The notes under the pieces: model-generated
The model's database searches: none
Told to the model about the DNA's origin: nothing
What the model saw: the letters and a program-made list of their open reading frames with translations, nothing else
Program-made: the position numbers and the translations under genes
Assembly (NCBI GenBank): GCA_028824015.1
Contig: JAPPFC010000035.1
Coordinates: forward strand, 1-64,000
From: a bacterium
Lineage (GTDB): Bacteria; Actinomycetota; Acidimicrobiia; Spongiisociales; ZC4RG35
Length of the DNA: 64,000 nucleotides
Reading direction: 5' to 3'
Shown: piece by piece, positions 1 to 8,787 of the stretch
Layout: each line of letters starts with the position of its first letter
Numbering within the stretch: the stretch's first letter is position 1

Positions 1-1
1 T

Positions 2-208
2 ATCCCGTGGGCGGTGCAAGGCAACACCGACATCGACGACATGGTCCTCCTATGCTCCCGCTGCCACCACAAAGTGCATGACGACCGATGGCAAGTACGC
101 AAGAAACCATCAGGCCGGTACTACCTCAAACCACCGCCCAAACACCTGCGTCATGCACTCCGAAAGGGCAACAACCTACGCCGCCGGCCCATCAAACAAC
201 GAAAATGA
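2..208 (+). CDS. HNH endonuclease, C-terminal end (partial, starts before the window)
   Basis: Only the last 68 codons are present; the frame is open at the left edge, so the true start is outside. The visible part reads through GNTDIDDMVLLCSRCHHKVHD, the second half of an HNH (beta-beta-alpha metal) nuclease fold: an aspartate-rich turn, then a Cys-x2-Cys-His-His-x3-His cluster typical of HNH proteins in actinobacteria. The remaining 35 residues are basic and carry no further motif. Many such HNH proteins are repeat-associated or selfish genes with DUF222-type N-termini, but that part cannot be seen. The stop is the TGA at 206-208. Confidence 0.75.
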   Translation: MPWAVQGNTDIDDMVLLCSRCHHKVHDDRWQVRKKPSGRYYLKPPPKHLRHALRKGNNLRRRPIKQRK

Positions 209-623
209 AACACGCTCTCCACCCAACTGCCCGAAAAGCGTCCTTCCCCGCTACCGAACCGCCATGGGCGCAATTCTCGTTGCAAGTTGTGAAAAAAACC
301 GGCGCGAAGGGGTTGACTAACGTACAACCGGGAGGGCAAATTGGCAGAAGCTAAACATCAAGACGGATCCCTCAGACGTCAAGGGACCCCGTCGAAGGAT
401 CAAGGGTCCTTCGCTCAGGAAACCCTATAACCGGCTGACCAGACGCGTTCGACCCACGGCAAGGTGGTGGCGGGGGAGGGCACCCAAAATGGGGAACGAG
501 AATTTCGCGACTTTCCCGTCGTTGACAGGACCAATAGACGACCGCCGGTCCGGACCACCCGCCCTTCGCCGACTTTCCGCCGTCGCTACATCTCAAAGAC
601 AGCTCGGACTAGAAGAACAGGCC
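209..623. other. 415-nt stretch without a convincing gene
   Basis: This lies between the HNH stop and the end of dctM. No reading frame here has a recognisable motif. One short hairpin is visible: CGAAGGA (393-399), a 7-nt loop, TCCTTCG (407-413). An overlapping alternative pairs GGACCC (384-389) with GGGTCC (404-409). Neither is followed by a T tract in the dctM direction, so a terminator role is only possible. Confidence 0.5.
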
Positions 624-1988
624 TCAGCCGATGGCGTTCGGCAACCAGATGACGGTCTGGGGGAAGATCATCACCAGCACCAGCGACACGCCCTGGAGGA
701 CCATGAAAGGCAGGGCGCCCCGGTGGATGTCGATTGTCCTCACTTCGGGAGGCGCCACGCTCTGCAGGTAGAAGAGCGAGAAACCCACCGGAGGGGAGAT
801 GAAGGCCATGTTGAGGTTGATCGCCATCATCACAGTGAACCAGATCATCAGGGCCGGAAGGGTGTCGAAGGGAGTGACGCCCGTTTCGAACAGCACCCTC
901 ACCGCCGGGACGAAGATGGGCATCACTATGAAGGTGATCTCGATGAACTCCAGGTTGATCCCCAATAGGAACACGGCGATGTTGGCGATGATGATGAACC
1001 CCCAGAAACCCCCGGGAAGACCGGTGAGGATCTCCTGGGCGAGGCGTTGGCCGCCGAGTTGATCGAAGACCAGTTGGAAGAAAGTCGAGCAGAACAGGAT
1101 CATCAGGACCAGGCCAGTGATGTTGGCCGTGGAGCGGGCCGCTCCGGTGAGGACGGAGCGGTTCAGGTTGCGGTTGGCGACCGCCAGGGCAACCGCGGCG
1201 GTGGCGCCCACCGCTCCCGCCTCGGTGGGGGTGGCGATGCCGGTGAAGATCGAGCCCAGCACCGCCAGGATCAACAGTATCACCGGCACGACCGCGATCA
1301 GCAGTTCCCGTGCGAGGCGCAGGCCCCGGATGGTCCGGGCCTCGTCGGGAAGGGCAGGCGCCGCGTCCGGGTCCTTGTAGGCGCGGTAGATGACGTAGAG
1401 GCCGTATATGGCCGCCAGCATGAAACCCGGAACCATGGCGCCCAGGAACAGGTCCCCCACCGACACTCCCACCACCTGGGCCAGGAGGATCAGCACCAGC
1501 GAGGGCGGCAGGAGCTGGGCCAGGGTCCCCGAAGCGGTGATCAACCCGGTGGCGAGGCGGTGGTCGTAGCCGTAGCGCACCATGGTGGGAAGGGATAGGA
1601 GTCCCATCACGATCACGGTGGCCGCAACCACGCCGGTGGCCGCCGCCAGCATGGCCCCGACCAGGACCACCGTCAAGCCCAATCCCCCCTTCAGGCGCCC
1701 GAGCGCCATGCCGATGGTGGTCAGCATCCGCTCCGCCAATCCGGACTTCTCCAGTATCGCCCCCATGAAGACGAAGAAGGGAACCGCCAGCAGGGTGAAG
1801 TTGTCCACCGCCTTGAACCATCGGCTGAACAGGATGATCAGCCGGTTGAAGTCGAACTCCCCCAGGAGGATGCCGATGGCCCCGAACACGATGGCGGTGC
1901 CCGCGAACGAGAACGCCACCGGATAGCCCGCCAGCAGCAGGACCAGAAAGATCCCGAACATGACCATGGCGAGCCACTCGACACTCAT
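624..1988 (-). CDS. dctM: TRAP transporter large permease (DctM family)
   Basis: The 454-residue product is hydrophobic throughout, with the many membrane segments (about 12) and the length expected of the large TRAP subunit, which carries the sodium-coupled transport path for carboxylates and related anions. Near the N-terminus it reads [13 protein letters not shown], and conserved glycine- and proline-rich stretches such as [15 protein letters not shown] and [12 protein letters not shown] are typical of DctM. The ATG at 1988 is preceded by GAGAGG about 9 nt upstream. It follows dctQ after 37 nt and is surely co-transcribed with it. No periplasmic binding protein gene (dctP) is next to the pair, so the substrate cannot be inferred. 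Confidence 0.93.
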   Translation of the reverse strand: MSVEWLAMVMFGIFLVLLLAGYPVAFSFAGTAIVFGAIGILLGEFDFNRLIILFSRWFKAVDNFTLLAVPFFVFMGAILEKSGLAERMLTTIGMALGRLKGGLGLTVVLVGAMLAAATGVVAATVIVMGLLSLPTMVRYGYDHRLATGLITASGTLAQLLPPSLVLILLAQVVGVSVGDLFLGAMVPGFMLAAIYGLYVIYRAYKDPDAAPALPDEARTIRGLRLARELLIAVVPVILLILAVLGSIFTGIATPTEAGAVGATAAVALAVANRNLNRSVLTGAARSTANITGLVLMILFCSTFFQLVFDQLGGQRLAQEILTGLPGGFWGFIIIANIAVFLLGINLEFIEITFIVMPIFVPAVRVLFETGVTPFDTLPALMIWFTVMMAINLNMAFISPPVGFSLFYLQSVAPPEVRTIDIHRGALPFMVLQGVSLVLVMIFPQTVIWLPNAIG

Positions 1989-2025
1989 CAGCGGATCCTC
2001 TCGGTTGCTCTGCGGCCGGCTCGCA

Positions 2026-2631
2026 TCACTCGATTCTCATCGGAGCTTCGCGTTCTATGAACAGTGCCTCGTCCCGCCCTGTGAAATAAGCGGCCAACCG
2101 TATCAGGGAGGCCAGCGCCTGGAGCCCGAGGAGTAGGAACGCCACCAGGATCATCGCCTTGATCGGCGCCCGGGGGAGACCTCCGGGATCAGGCGACACC
2201 TCCCAGTGCACCCACGCCTCCCGAACCGGCTTCCAGGAAGCCCAGATGGCGAGCAGGGTGAACGGCACCAGCCCGACCAGATGTCCGATCAGATCGATCG
2301 TGGCCTTGACCCGATCGCTGCGCTCGGCGTACCAGAAGTCGACCCGCACGTTCCCGTCGTAGCGGAGAAGGTAGGGAAACATCAGAAGGAATATCACCCC
2401 GTACAGGTACCACTGCGCCTCGATCCAGGTGTTGTTGACCAGTTGCGCCTCCACGTACTGGCCCACGTAGCGAAGGAAGACGTTCAGGAAGCCGATTGGG
2501 ATGAGGATCAGCACCAGCACCCGGGCGATCCAACCCGCCGCATCGGTCAGGCCGTCGGCGATCCTGAGGTAGGTCTGCGCCGTCCAGTCGGTTGCCTTGG
2601 CGACGGCCGCCAAGGCGGGAGGGACTCTCAA
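2026..2631 (-). CDS. dctQ: TRAP transporter small permease (DctQ family)
   Basis: The 201-residue protein has four hydrophobic segments (roughly residues 35-55, 75-95, 120-140, 165-185) as in DctQ. It also has the family signature of an aromatic-rich stretch ([19 protein letters not shown]) followed by a charged [12 protein letters not shown] loop. It forms the membrane complex with the large subunit encoded next. The start is a TTG at 2631 with AGGAG about 7 nt upstream. At 201 residues it is slightly longer than usual because of the N-terminal extension. Confidence 0.9.
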   Translation of the reverse strand: MRVPPALAAVAKATDWTAQTYLRIADGLTDAAGWIARVLVLILIPIGFLNVFLRYVGQYVEAQLVNNTWIEAQWYLYGVIFLLMFPYLLRYDGNVRVDFWYAERSDRVKATIDLIGHLVGLVPFTLLAIWASWKPVREAWVHWEVSPDPGGLPRAPIKAMILVAFLLLGLQALASLIRLAAYFTGRDEALFIEREAPMRIE

Positions 2632-2719
2632 CCTTTCGCTCCTTTCGCCCGGCGAAGGTTAGCCGGACAACTCCACTGCCGCGGGTGGCCGGTTTGCCCG
2701 CCAGCCTACCACCCCTTCC

Positions 2720-2773
2720 CCGACGGCTCCGTCAACGGGACCAAAACTTGAAGACGGGCGGGCGTGCCGTCGG
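2720..2773 (-). terminator. inverted repeat directly after ftsK
   Basis: CCGACGGC (2720-2727) and GCCGTCGG (2766-2773) form a perfect 8-bp inverted repeat separated by 38 nt, placed immediately after the ftsK stop codon at 2774. The loop is long and there is no T tract, so this is a candidate transcript-end structure, not a typical intrinsic terminator. Confidence 0.3.
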
Positions 2774-5281
2774 TCAGCGAACTCCCAACTCATCGGGACC
2801 GATCAGCACCTCCCGAGCCTTGGACCCGAGGGAGGGCCCCACCACCCCGCGGCGCTCGAGGATGTCCATCAGGCGGCCGGCCCGGGCGAACCCGACCCGC
2901 AGCTTTCTCTGCAGCATGGACGTGGAGCCAAGCTGGGACCGGACCACCAGCTCCATTGCCTGTCTCAGGAGTTCCTCGTCCTCGTCGTCCTCCTGGGGCA
3001 TCCCGGCCGCCTTTTCGGAGATGGCCATTTCCAACACTTCGTCCACCGACCCGTCGGGCCGGCCCTGGCGGGTCACCCAGGAGACCACCCGGGCAATCTC
3101 GGCCTCGTCAACCCAGGCTCCCTGAATCCGCTGGGGTCGGGGTTGGCGGGCGGTCACAACCAGCATGTCGCCCTGCCCCACCAGCTTCTCGGCGCCGACC
3201 GAGTCTATGATCACCCGGCTGTCGGTCTGGGAGGCCACACTGAACGCCAGCCGGGAGGGGACATTGGCCTTGATCACCCCCGTGATCACGTTCACCGACG
3301 GGCGCTGGGTGGCCAGCACCAGGTGGATGCCGACCGCACGGGCCATCTGGGCGATGCGCACGATCGCCATCTCAACCTCCCGTCCGGCGACCATCATCAG
3401 GTCGTTGAGTTCATCCACCACCACCACCAGGTAGGGGAAGAGATCGAACTTCTCGGGCGCCAGCCCTCCCATCCTCCACTTCGCGGCGTAGCCGGAGATG
3501 TCCCGCACCTCCGCCTCGGCCAGCAGGTCGTAACGGCGGTCCATCTCGGCCACCACCCATTTGAGCCCCTCAGCGGCCTTCTTCGGATCGGTTATCACCC
3601 GGGTGAGCAGATGGGGAACGCCTTCGTACTGGCGCAACTCCACCCGCTTGGGATCGACCAGAATCAGGTTCAGGTCCTCGGGACGGGTCCTGGTCAGCAG
3701 GGAGGTGATCATGGAGTTGATGCACGACGACTTGCCTGCTCCGGTGGCCCCGGCGATCAGGACGTGGGGCAGTTCGGCCAGGTCGAGGAAACAGGGCTTG
3801 CCGCTGATGTCCATCCCCAGCCCCACCACCAGCGGACGCTGTTCCGCCTGGGCCTCGGGGCTGGACAGGATGTCACCCAGCCTCACGATGCGTCGCTGCA
3901 CGTTGGGCACCTCCACCCCGATCGCGGAGCGGCCCGGGATGGGGACCAGCAGCCTTACATCCGGGGTGGCCAGGGCATAGGCGATGTCGTTGGAGAGTGC
4001 CGACAGTTTCTGCACCTTCACTCCGGCCGCCAGTTCTATCTCGAAACGAGTGACCGAGGGGCCCGAGACCACCCCCGTTATCCGGGCATCCACCCCGTGG
4101 TCGGAAAGCGCCTTGCGCAGGGCGGCGGCCGTGGCCTTCAGGCCTTCGGAGTTGCCCGCCGCCTTCTCTCCCTTTCTCAACAGATCGAGCGGGGGAAGCC
4201 GGTACTCGGCCGACGGCGCGGCCCCGCCGTCCGGGGCAGTGCTCTCGGGTGTGCCCGGACCGGCCGGCGCGTCTCCCGCCTCGCTCACCCTCCCGTTCTG
4301 CCCGGACAGGTCCGGACCGACCGGAGCCGGGTCCTCCACCACCTGCAGGCGAGCAGGACCCGAATCCGCCGTCTCGGTCTCCGGTTCATCTTCCAACGCC
4401 GCCAGGACCTCCGCCTCCAGATCCGTCGGATCGTCGTCGGCGTCCGGAACCTCCAACACCGGAGCGATCGGCCACGGGCCCGACCCGAGGGCCTTCCTCC
4501 TCCACCCACGCCGCCTCCCGGCGGCCCTGTTCGGCGCCCTTGCTGGGGTCGATGGCGGATTCGGCGCCGAGGCGGCCACCGCCCTGGTGATGCGGGACAG
4601 CGCCCGGCGGCGACGAATCACCCGGGGCGCCCACATCATCAACTCCCCCACAGCCACGAAGAACTCCCGGAGGGGCGTCCTGCTGACCATCAGCACGCTC
4701 ATGGTCACTCCCCCCACCAGGATCACGAAGGTAGAGGCGTACCCGATCGTGCGGTCGAGGGGGAAGGCGACCAGCGCGCCCACCGCTCCCCCGCGTTCTC
4801 GGATGACCTCGGCCCCGCTGGCCAGGGACGGAGCGCCGGTCAGGAGATGGAACAGTCCCAGGGTTGAAAGGAAGAACACCATCACCGCGAAGAAGAGCCG
4901 CCGCTTGCTCAGGGCCGGCTTTCCCAATACCAGAACCAGGCCCATTCCCAGGAGGGCGAGCGGAGTCAAGGCCGACCACTGACCGAACAGGTACGTGAAC
5001 GTAATCTTGACCGCTTCGCCGGCCGGTCCTCCGGCGCCCACCAGGAACAGGGTGAGGATCACCGAAAACAGCACGAGGGTCACTCCCCACGCCTCGGAAC
5101 CCACCTGGCCCAGCCGCGAAGAGACGGCGGACCACAGCCGGCTCCGCAGGGGTAGCTTGGGTTGAGGGGGGCTCACCGGCCTCCTGGGCGCTGACTTCCC
5201 TTTGGCCGGCTTCTTGGTCTTCTTGGAGGACACCCGCCTCCGCCCGCTTTGCCTCCGACGGGTGGGCGTCCTGGTAGCCAC
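2774..5281 (-). CDS. ftsK: FtsK/SpoIIIE-family DNA translocase
   Basis: The 835-residue protein acts at the division septum, pumping chromosomal DNA to clear the dimer-resolution region. It has a basic N-terminal tail (residues 1-50), about four membrane segments between residues 65 and 205, and an acidic, proline-rich linker to about residue 365. The translocase motor follows, with Walker A GATGAGKSS near residue 510 and Walker B YLVVVVDELNDLMM. The C-terminal gamma winged helix (STSMLQRKLRVGFARAGRLMD), which recognises oriented sequence motifs, is present. The start is a GTG without a Shine-Dalgarno; a TAGAAT hexamer lies 13 nt upstream. Length and order match ordinary actinobacterial FtsK. 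Confidence 0.96.
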   Translation of the reverse strand: MATRTPTRRRQSGRRRVSSKKTKKPAKGKSAPRRPVSPPQPKLPLRSRLWSAVSSRLGQVGSEAWGVTLVLFSVILTLFLVGAGGPAGEAVKITFTYLFGQWSALTPLALLGMGLVLVLGKPALSKRRLFFAVMVFFLSTLGLFHLLTGAPSLASGAEVIRERGGAVGALVAFPLDRTIGYASTFVILVGGVTMSVLMVSRTPLREFFVAVGELMMWAPRVIRRRRALSRITRAVAASAPNPPSTPARAPNRAAGRRRGWRRKALGSGPWPIAPVLEVPDADDDPTDLEAEVLAALEDEPETETADSGPARLQVVEDPAPVGPDLSGQNGRVSEAGDAPAGPGTPESTAPDGGAAPSAEYRLPPLDLLRKGEKAAGNSEGLKATAAALRKALSDHGVDARITGVVSGPSVTRFEIELAAGVKVQKLSALSNDIAYALATPDVRLLVPIPGRSAIGVEVPNVQRRIVRLGDILSSPEAQAEQRPLVVGLGMDISGKPCFLDLAELPHVLIAGATGAGKSSCINSMITSLLTRTRPEDLNLILVDPKRVELRQYEGVPHLLTRVITDPKKAAEGLKWVVAEMDRRYDLLAEAEVRDISGYAAKWRMGGLAPEKFDLFPYLVVVVDELNDLMMVAGREVEMAIVRIAQMARAVGIHLVLATQRPSVNVITGVIKANVPSRLAFSVASQTDSRVIIDSVGAEKLVGQGDMLVVTARQPRPQRIQGAWVDEAEIARVVSWVTRQGRPDGSVDEVLEMAISEKAAGMPQEDDEDEELLRQAMELVVRSQLGSTSMLQRKLRVGFARAGRLMDILERRGVVGPSLGSKAREVLIGPDELGVR

Positions 5282-5294
5282 GTTGTGCTAGGAC

Positions 5295-5300
5295 ATTCTA
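5295..5300 (-). promoter_or_regulatory. candidate -10 element for ftsK
   Basis: On the minus strand the hexamer reads TAGAAT, ending 13 nt before the GTG start of ftsK. It fits the TANNNT consensus for group 1 sigma factors in actinobacteria. No clear -35 was seen. Confidence 0.35.
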
Positions 5301-5326
5301 GGTCTGCGAGGTCCGCTCGCCAACGT

Positions 5327-6103
5327 TTATTCGGAGGGACGGGTGCTGGCGGGAGGCGGAAACAGGTGGGCCCGGGACGGCGAGTTCTCGAACGGGAGGA
5401 CGCCCTGGGAATCCGGACGGCGGTACCGGGGAACGCCGGTCCAGACCAGGCCCTCCATGAACACCCAGGACCGGCGATGGATGGCGCTCGGGCCAACCGC
5501 GTGCAGAGCGGCCCGGTGCACCGGACATGGGTAACCCTTGTTGTCCTCGAAGTTGTACGCGGGAAAGCGGGGTGATTCGGCGATCATCATCCGGTCGCGG
5601 GTCACCTTGGCCAGGACCGAAGCGGCGGCGATCGAGAGGGACGTCCGATCACCTCCCACTATCCGGCGGGTGCTCCGATGGCCCACGAAGTCCCACCGCC
5701 CGTCCACCAGCACCCCGTCCACCGGCATGCCCAGCCCGGCCAGGGCTCGACGAGCCGCCAACCGCTGGGCGTCGGACATCCCCAGCCGGTCGCACTCCGC
5801 GGCGCTGGCGTGCCCCACCGCCCAGGCCAGGCACCAACCGGCGATCCTGTCGAAGAGAGCCTCCCTTTCCGACGGCTTGAGGAGCTTGGAGTCCCGGACC
5901 TTGTAGACGCGACGATCCCGGGGCGCCACCACCGCTCCCACCGTGATCGGCCCCGCCCACGCTCCCCTGCCCACCTCGTCCATCCCGGCCACCACCTCCC
6001 GGCCTGCCTCCCACATCTCCCGCTCCGCCTTCAACCCCGGGGGACGGGCGGCGATGGACTTGCGCAACCGGGGTACGGTGGTGGTCACCACCCGGCCCAG
6101 CAT
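5327..6103 (-). CDS. rnhB: Ribonuclease HII
   Basis: This enzyme removes ribonucleotides and RNA primers from RNA-DNA duplexes. The 258-residue product carries the RNase HII signature VAGMDEVGRGAWAGP with the first catalytic Asp-Glu pair, the second acidic site in GVLVDGRWDF, and SIAAASVLAKVTRDRMM followed by the GYPCPVHRAAL segment with its conserved histidine. An upstream extension of 53 codons is open but looks non-coding. The ATG at 6103 was chosen because GAGGAAG lies 10-16 nt before it and homology begins soon after. It ends 45 nt before ftsK begins, but ftsK has its own promoter-like hexamer. Confidence 0.92.
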   Translation of the reverse strand: MLGRVVTTTVPRLRKSIAARPPGLKAEREMWEAGREVVAGMDEVGRGAWAGPITVGAVVAPRDRRVYKVRDSKLLKPSEREALFDRIAGWCLAWAVGHASAAECDRLGMSDAQRLAARRALAGLGMPVDGVLVDGRWDFVGHRSTRRIVGGDRTSLSIAAASVLAKVTRDRMMIAESPRFPAYNFEDNKGYPCPVHRAALHAVGPSAIHRRSWVFMEGLVWTGVPRYRRPDSQGVLPFENSPSRAHLFPPPASTRPSE

Positions 6104-6484
6104 AGACGTGCCCACTTCCTCGGGAGGGCCTTGTGGGCAGCCCCGCCGTCTCGGGGACCGTCTCCCATCCCCAGGGTGGGAAAATATTCTCTCGGTTGCG
6201 GAAAACCCGGGGACCACCCCCTGGCAAAGTGTCTCACCGCCCGACCACACTGTCAGCAACAAACATCACGAATGGCCCGGGCCATATTCGATCATCATCA
6301 AGTCTCCCGTTTCCGGAGATGTCCACTCGCCATCCCCGGACAGGGAGCAAACTAGCCGACGACCAGATCCTCGGTTCCGGAAGGGCCTGCGCCCATCCGG
6401 AAAATTTCGACCGGAACGGCGGCGGCGGGTCGGGAGGGTAAACCCAAGAATTAAAAACCGGCGGACGGCGTTTTTGCGCCTGGC
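6104..6484. other. 381-nt non-coding stretch between algH and rnhB, with hairpins
   Basis: No gene is supported here. It contains a clear two-part hairpin at 6375-6402: TTCCGG and CCGGAA form the outer stem and GGGC/GCCC the inner stem, with a CTGC tetraloop and a 2x2 internal loop. A terminator-like structure follows algH at 6453-6475. The region also holds the promoter of rnhB, which I could not place. Confidence 0.5.
6453..6475 (-). terminator. A/T-tract hairpin terminator after algH
   Basis: Read on the minus strand, an A5 tract, a CCG/CGG stem and a T5 tract follow each other within 23 nt, 10 nt after the algH stop. The A and T tracts pair and extend the stem, with a 2-nt bulge, and TTTTTAATT follows the hairpin. 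This is the most typical intrinsic terminator in the first 10 kb. Confidence 0.55.
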
Positions 6485-7072
6485 TCAGTTGAGTTCGGGG
6501 TCGAGGGGCATGGAGGCCAGGAGGGCGATCTGGCCGCCCTGGCGGCTCAGGACCTCGGCCCACAGGTCGTCGGGAAACGGGGAGAAGACATCCCTGGCAA
6601 AGGCGGGCACGGTGATCCAGGACTCCTCCTCGATCTCCTCCTCGAGTTGGCCGGGCCCCCATCCGGCGTAGCCGGCGAAGACCCGCACCCGGCCCTCCGT
6701 CACGTCTTCTCGCTCCTCACCGAAGTCGACCATGCCCAGTCCCCGAATGGGGGTGGAGTTGGCTCCGGCGTCGAAACCCTCCCGGAGCCCGATGGCGACC
6801 GACTGCTCCACCGGACCGCCGCGGAAAACCACCTCCGGAGGCGCCAGACTGTCCGCCCACTCGGGAAGGTGATCGGCGACCGGGATCTCGCTGGGACGGT
6901 TTATCACCACTCCCATGGCGCCCTGCTCATCGTGGTTCAACAGCACCACCACCGTGCGGACGAAGTTGGGGTCCACCAGCCGGGGCGAGGCAACCAGTAG
7001 CTGTCCGGCCAGATAATCCACCTCCCTAATGTTGGCGCGAACCGCCTCCCGATAAAAGCCACGATGCGCCAC
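6485..7072 (-). CDS. YqgE/AlgH family protein
   Basis: This is a protein of about 195 residues of the UPF0301 family, which has no settled biochemical function. The N-terminal part reads LAGQLLVASPRLVDPNFVRTV followed by LLNHDEQGAMGVVINRPS, a near-consensus match. The middle FRGGPVEQ and the later VFAGYAGWGPGQLE are the other family blocks. The start is uncertain. The GTG at 7072 overlaps the divergent adenosine deaminase start by 9 bp, while a second GTG at 7021 starts closer to the conserved core but has its AGGGAG directly against the codon. A hairpin terminator follows, so it appears to be monocistronic. Confidence 0.88.
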   Translation of the reverse strand: MAHRGFYREAVRANIREVDYLAGQLLVASPRLVDPNFVRTVVVLLNHDEQGAMGVVINRPSEIPVADHLPEWADSLAPPEVVFRGGPVEQSVAIGLREGFDAGANSTPIRGLGMVDFGEEREDVTEGRVRVFAGYAGWGPGQLEEEIEEESWITVPAFARDVFSPFPDDLWAEVLSRQGGQIALLASMPLDPELN

Positions 7073-8119
7073 CTACCCAAAGTCATCCTGCATGAGCACC
7101 TCGACGGCAGCCTTCGCCCCCGCACGCTCCACCGCCTGGCCGAACAGGCCGGACACCGGCTCCCGGTGGACAGGCCCGACCTGCTGGGCGACTGGTTTCA
7201 CCAGTCCGGCGCCCACAGCCTGGAGCGGTACCTGCAAGCCTTCTCCCACACGGTGGGGGTCACACAGACGGCCGGAGCGCTCAGACGGGTGGCCTCCGAG
7301 GCGGTGGAGGACCTGTCTTCCCACTCAGTGGTGTACGCCGAGATCCGCTTCGCACCCCATCTCCACACCGGCGGGGGCATGAGCCCCACCCAGGTCGTGG
7401 AGGCAGTGGCCGAAGGCCTCTCCGAAGGCGCCGCCGCCACGGGTATGGGCTGGTCCCTGATCCTGTGCTCCCTCCGCCAAACCTCCACCTCTCTCGAGAC
7501 GGCTCGCCTGGCCGCCCGCACCTCCCCCCTGGGCGTGGTGGGGTTCGACCTTGCCGGACCCGAGGCGGGATATCCCGCCGTGGAGCACCTGCCGGCCATC
7601 GAAGCGGCGCTGGACGCAGGGGTGAGGGTGACGCTCCATGCCGGGGAAGCGGCCGGGGTTCCCAGCATCCGCGACGCCCTGATCTGCGGTGCGGAGCGGA
7701 TCGGCCACGGCGTGGAGGTGATGGAGGACTGCCGTGTGGCGGGCGGCGAGATAGCGGAGATGGGACCGGTGGCCACCGAGGTGTTGGAGCGCCGGGTGCC
7801 GCTCGAGGTCTGCATCAAGTCCAACCTGGACACCAAGGGGTGGGCGCCGGAGCGCCACCCGGTGGGGATGCTGCACCGGGCCGGCCTGACGGTGACTCTC
7901 AACACCGACAACCGGCTGATGAGCAGCACCTCGCCCACCAACGAGTTCGGGCTGGCGGTCGACCACCAGGGGTTCGGGGTGGATGACCTGGCCCGGGTCA
8001 CCCGTCAAGCCCTCGAGGCGGCCTTCTGCGACGAGCGGCTCAAGGCCGAGTTGTGGGAGCGGCGGATCGTCCCCGCCTACCGGGCCGAGGGGGCTCGCCT
8101 GTCCCCCTGGAGCGGATAG
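7064..8119 (+). CDS. add: Adenosine deaminase
   Basis: This converts adenosine to inosine (or deoxyadenosine to deoxyinosine) in purine salvage. The 351-residue protein begins within its first metal-binding motif (LPKVILHEHLDGSLRP, His-x-His). It has the catalytic VTLHAGEAAG, ERIGHGVEV with the third metal histidine, and TLNTDNRLMSSTSPTNEF with the last metal aspartate; the TDN variant is usual in actinobacterial enzymes. The start codon has no Shine-Dalgarno and lies inside the possible start region of the divergent algH gene, so one or both transcripts are probably leaderless. The hypoxanthine it yields could be used by Hpt, encoded 14 kb away. Confidence 0.95.
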   Translation: MRHLPKVILHEHLDGSLRPRTLHRLAEQAGHRLPVDRPDLLGDWFHQSGAHSLERYLQAFSHTVGVTQTAGALRRVASEAVEDLSSHSVVYAEIRFAPHLHTGGGMSPTQVVEAVAEGLSEGAAATGMGWSLILCSLRQTSTSLETARLAARTSPLGVVGFDLAGPEAGYPAVEHLPAIEAALDAGVRVTLHAGEAAGVPSIRDALICGAERIGHGVEVMEDCRVAGGEIAEMGPVATEVLERRVPLEVCIKSNLDTKGWAPERHPVGMLHRAGLTVTLNTDNRLMSSTSPTNEFGLAVDHQGFGVDDLARVTRQALEAAFCDERLKAELWERRIVPAYRAEGARLSPWSG

Positions 8120-8121
8120 CC

Positions 8122-8784
8122 TCACAGCCCTCCGGCCGGCCACACCCTATCGCTGCGGCCCAGGAGAGGAGGTCTCTCCCCCCGGGCCACACACTCCACC
8201 GCCCCCACCAACGCATCCAGCCGTGACCGGGTCTGCCACCAGCCGACCTCGCACAGCATCAGCCCGGGCCATCCGTCCACCGGCCGCTCGGGAACCGAGA
8301 GCTCTTCGGCCACCCCCTCCAGCAGTGGGGCCGGCTCGGTGGGCATCAGCACGGGAAGGCGCCTGCCGAGGGGGAGAGACGGTATGTGAACACCCCGGAG
8401 TTGGCGGATCCTGCGAACCAGGTAATCGGCCGCCCGCCGGCAGCGCTCCGATGCCTCGGTCACCGGGCGTCCCTCCGGGAGAGGGACCGGGGCGGTCACC
8501 CGGCGTACCCGGGGGGCGTCCCGGTAGCGCGAGCGATCGGCGCACAGCGGGTCCGACCACCACCAGATCTCCGCCCACCCCTCTCCGGGGGGCAGAGGCT
8601 CATGGACGCCCAAACGGTTGGGACAGGCCACCACCACCCTCACCCCGTCGGTGGGCTCCTCCCCCCACACGGTCGTCCCTCCCACCAGGGGGAGGAGGGA
8701 CACCGGCGCTTGCCAGGTTGACGAATATCGCGCCAGGACCTCGGATGGGACCCCGCCGGAGACCCAGGCTTCGGTCGGGGCCAC
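8122..8784 (-). CDS. Unidentified protein linked to gcvT; resembles the small domain of a PLP-dependent aminotransferase
   Basis: This 220-residue protein starts with a GTG 3 nt after the gcvT stop and is therefore coupled to it. I do not recognise the family with confidence. The final third, GWPGLMLCEVGWWQTRSRL then DALVGAVECV, resembles the C-terminal end of class V aminotransferases (a hydrophobic strand, then a Thr-x4-Leu-Asp turn, then a helix). The N-terminal half has many tryptophans (LVGGTTVWGE, AEIWWWSDP). There is no obvious PLP-binding lysine motif, so a whole active aminotransferase is unlikely. Its position suggests a role linked to glycine or one-carbon metabolism, but that is inference only. 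Confidence 0.6.
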   Translation of the reverse strand: MAPTEAWVSGGVPSEVLARYSSTWQAPVSLLPLVGGTTVWGEEPTDGVRVVVACPNRLGVHEPLPPGEGWAEIWWWSDPLCADRSRYRDAPRVRRVTAPVPLPEGRPVTEASERCRRAADYLVRRIRQLRGVHIPSLPLGRRLPVLMPTEPAPLLEGVAEELSVPERPVDGWPGLMLCEVGWWQTRSRLDALVGAVECVARGERPPLLGRSDRVWPAGGL

Positions 8785-8787
8785 GAC

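Noticed and set aside
586-1977. Minus-strand 463-codon frame in dctM
   Set aside because: Shadow in another frame: glycine-, arginine- and proline-rich and without membrane segments.
3143-4867. Plus-strand 574-codon open frame inside ftsK
   Set aside because: It is histidine-, glutamine- and glycine-rich, the usual antisense shadow of a GC-rich gene, with no motif.
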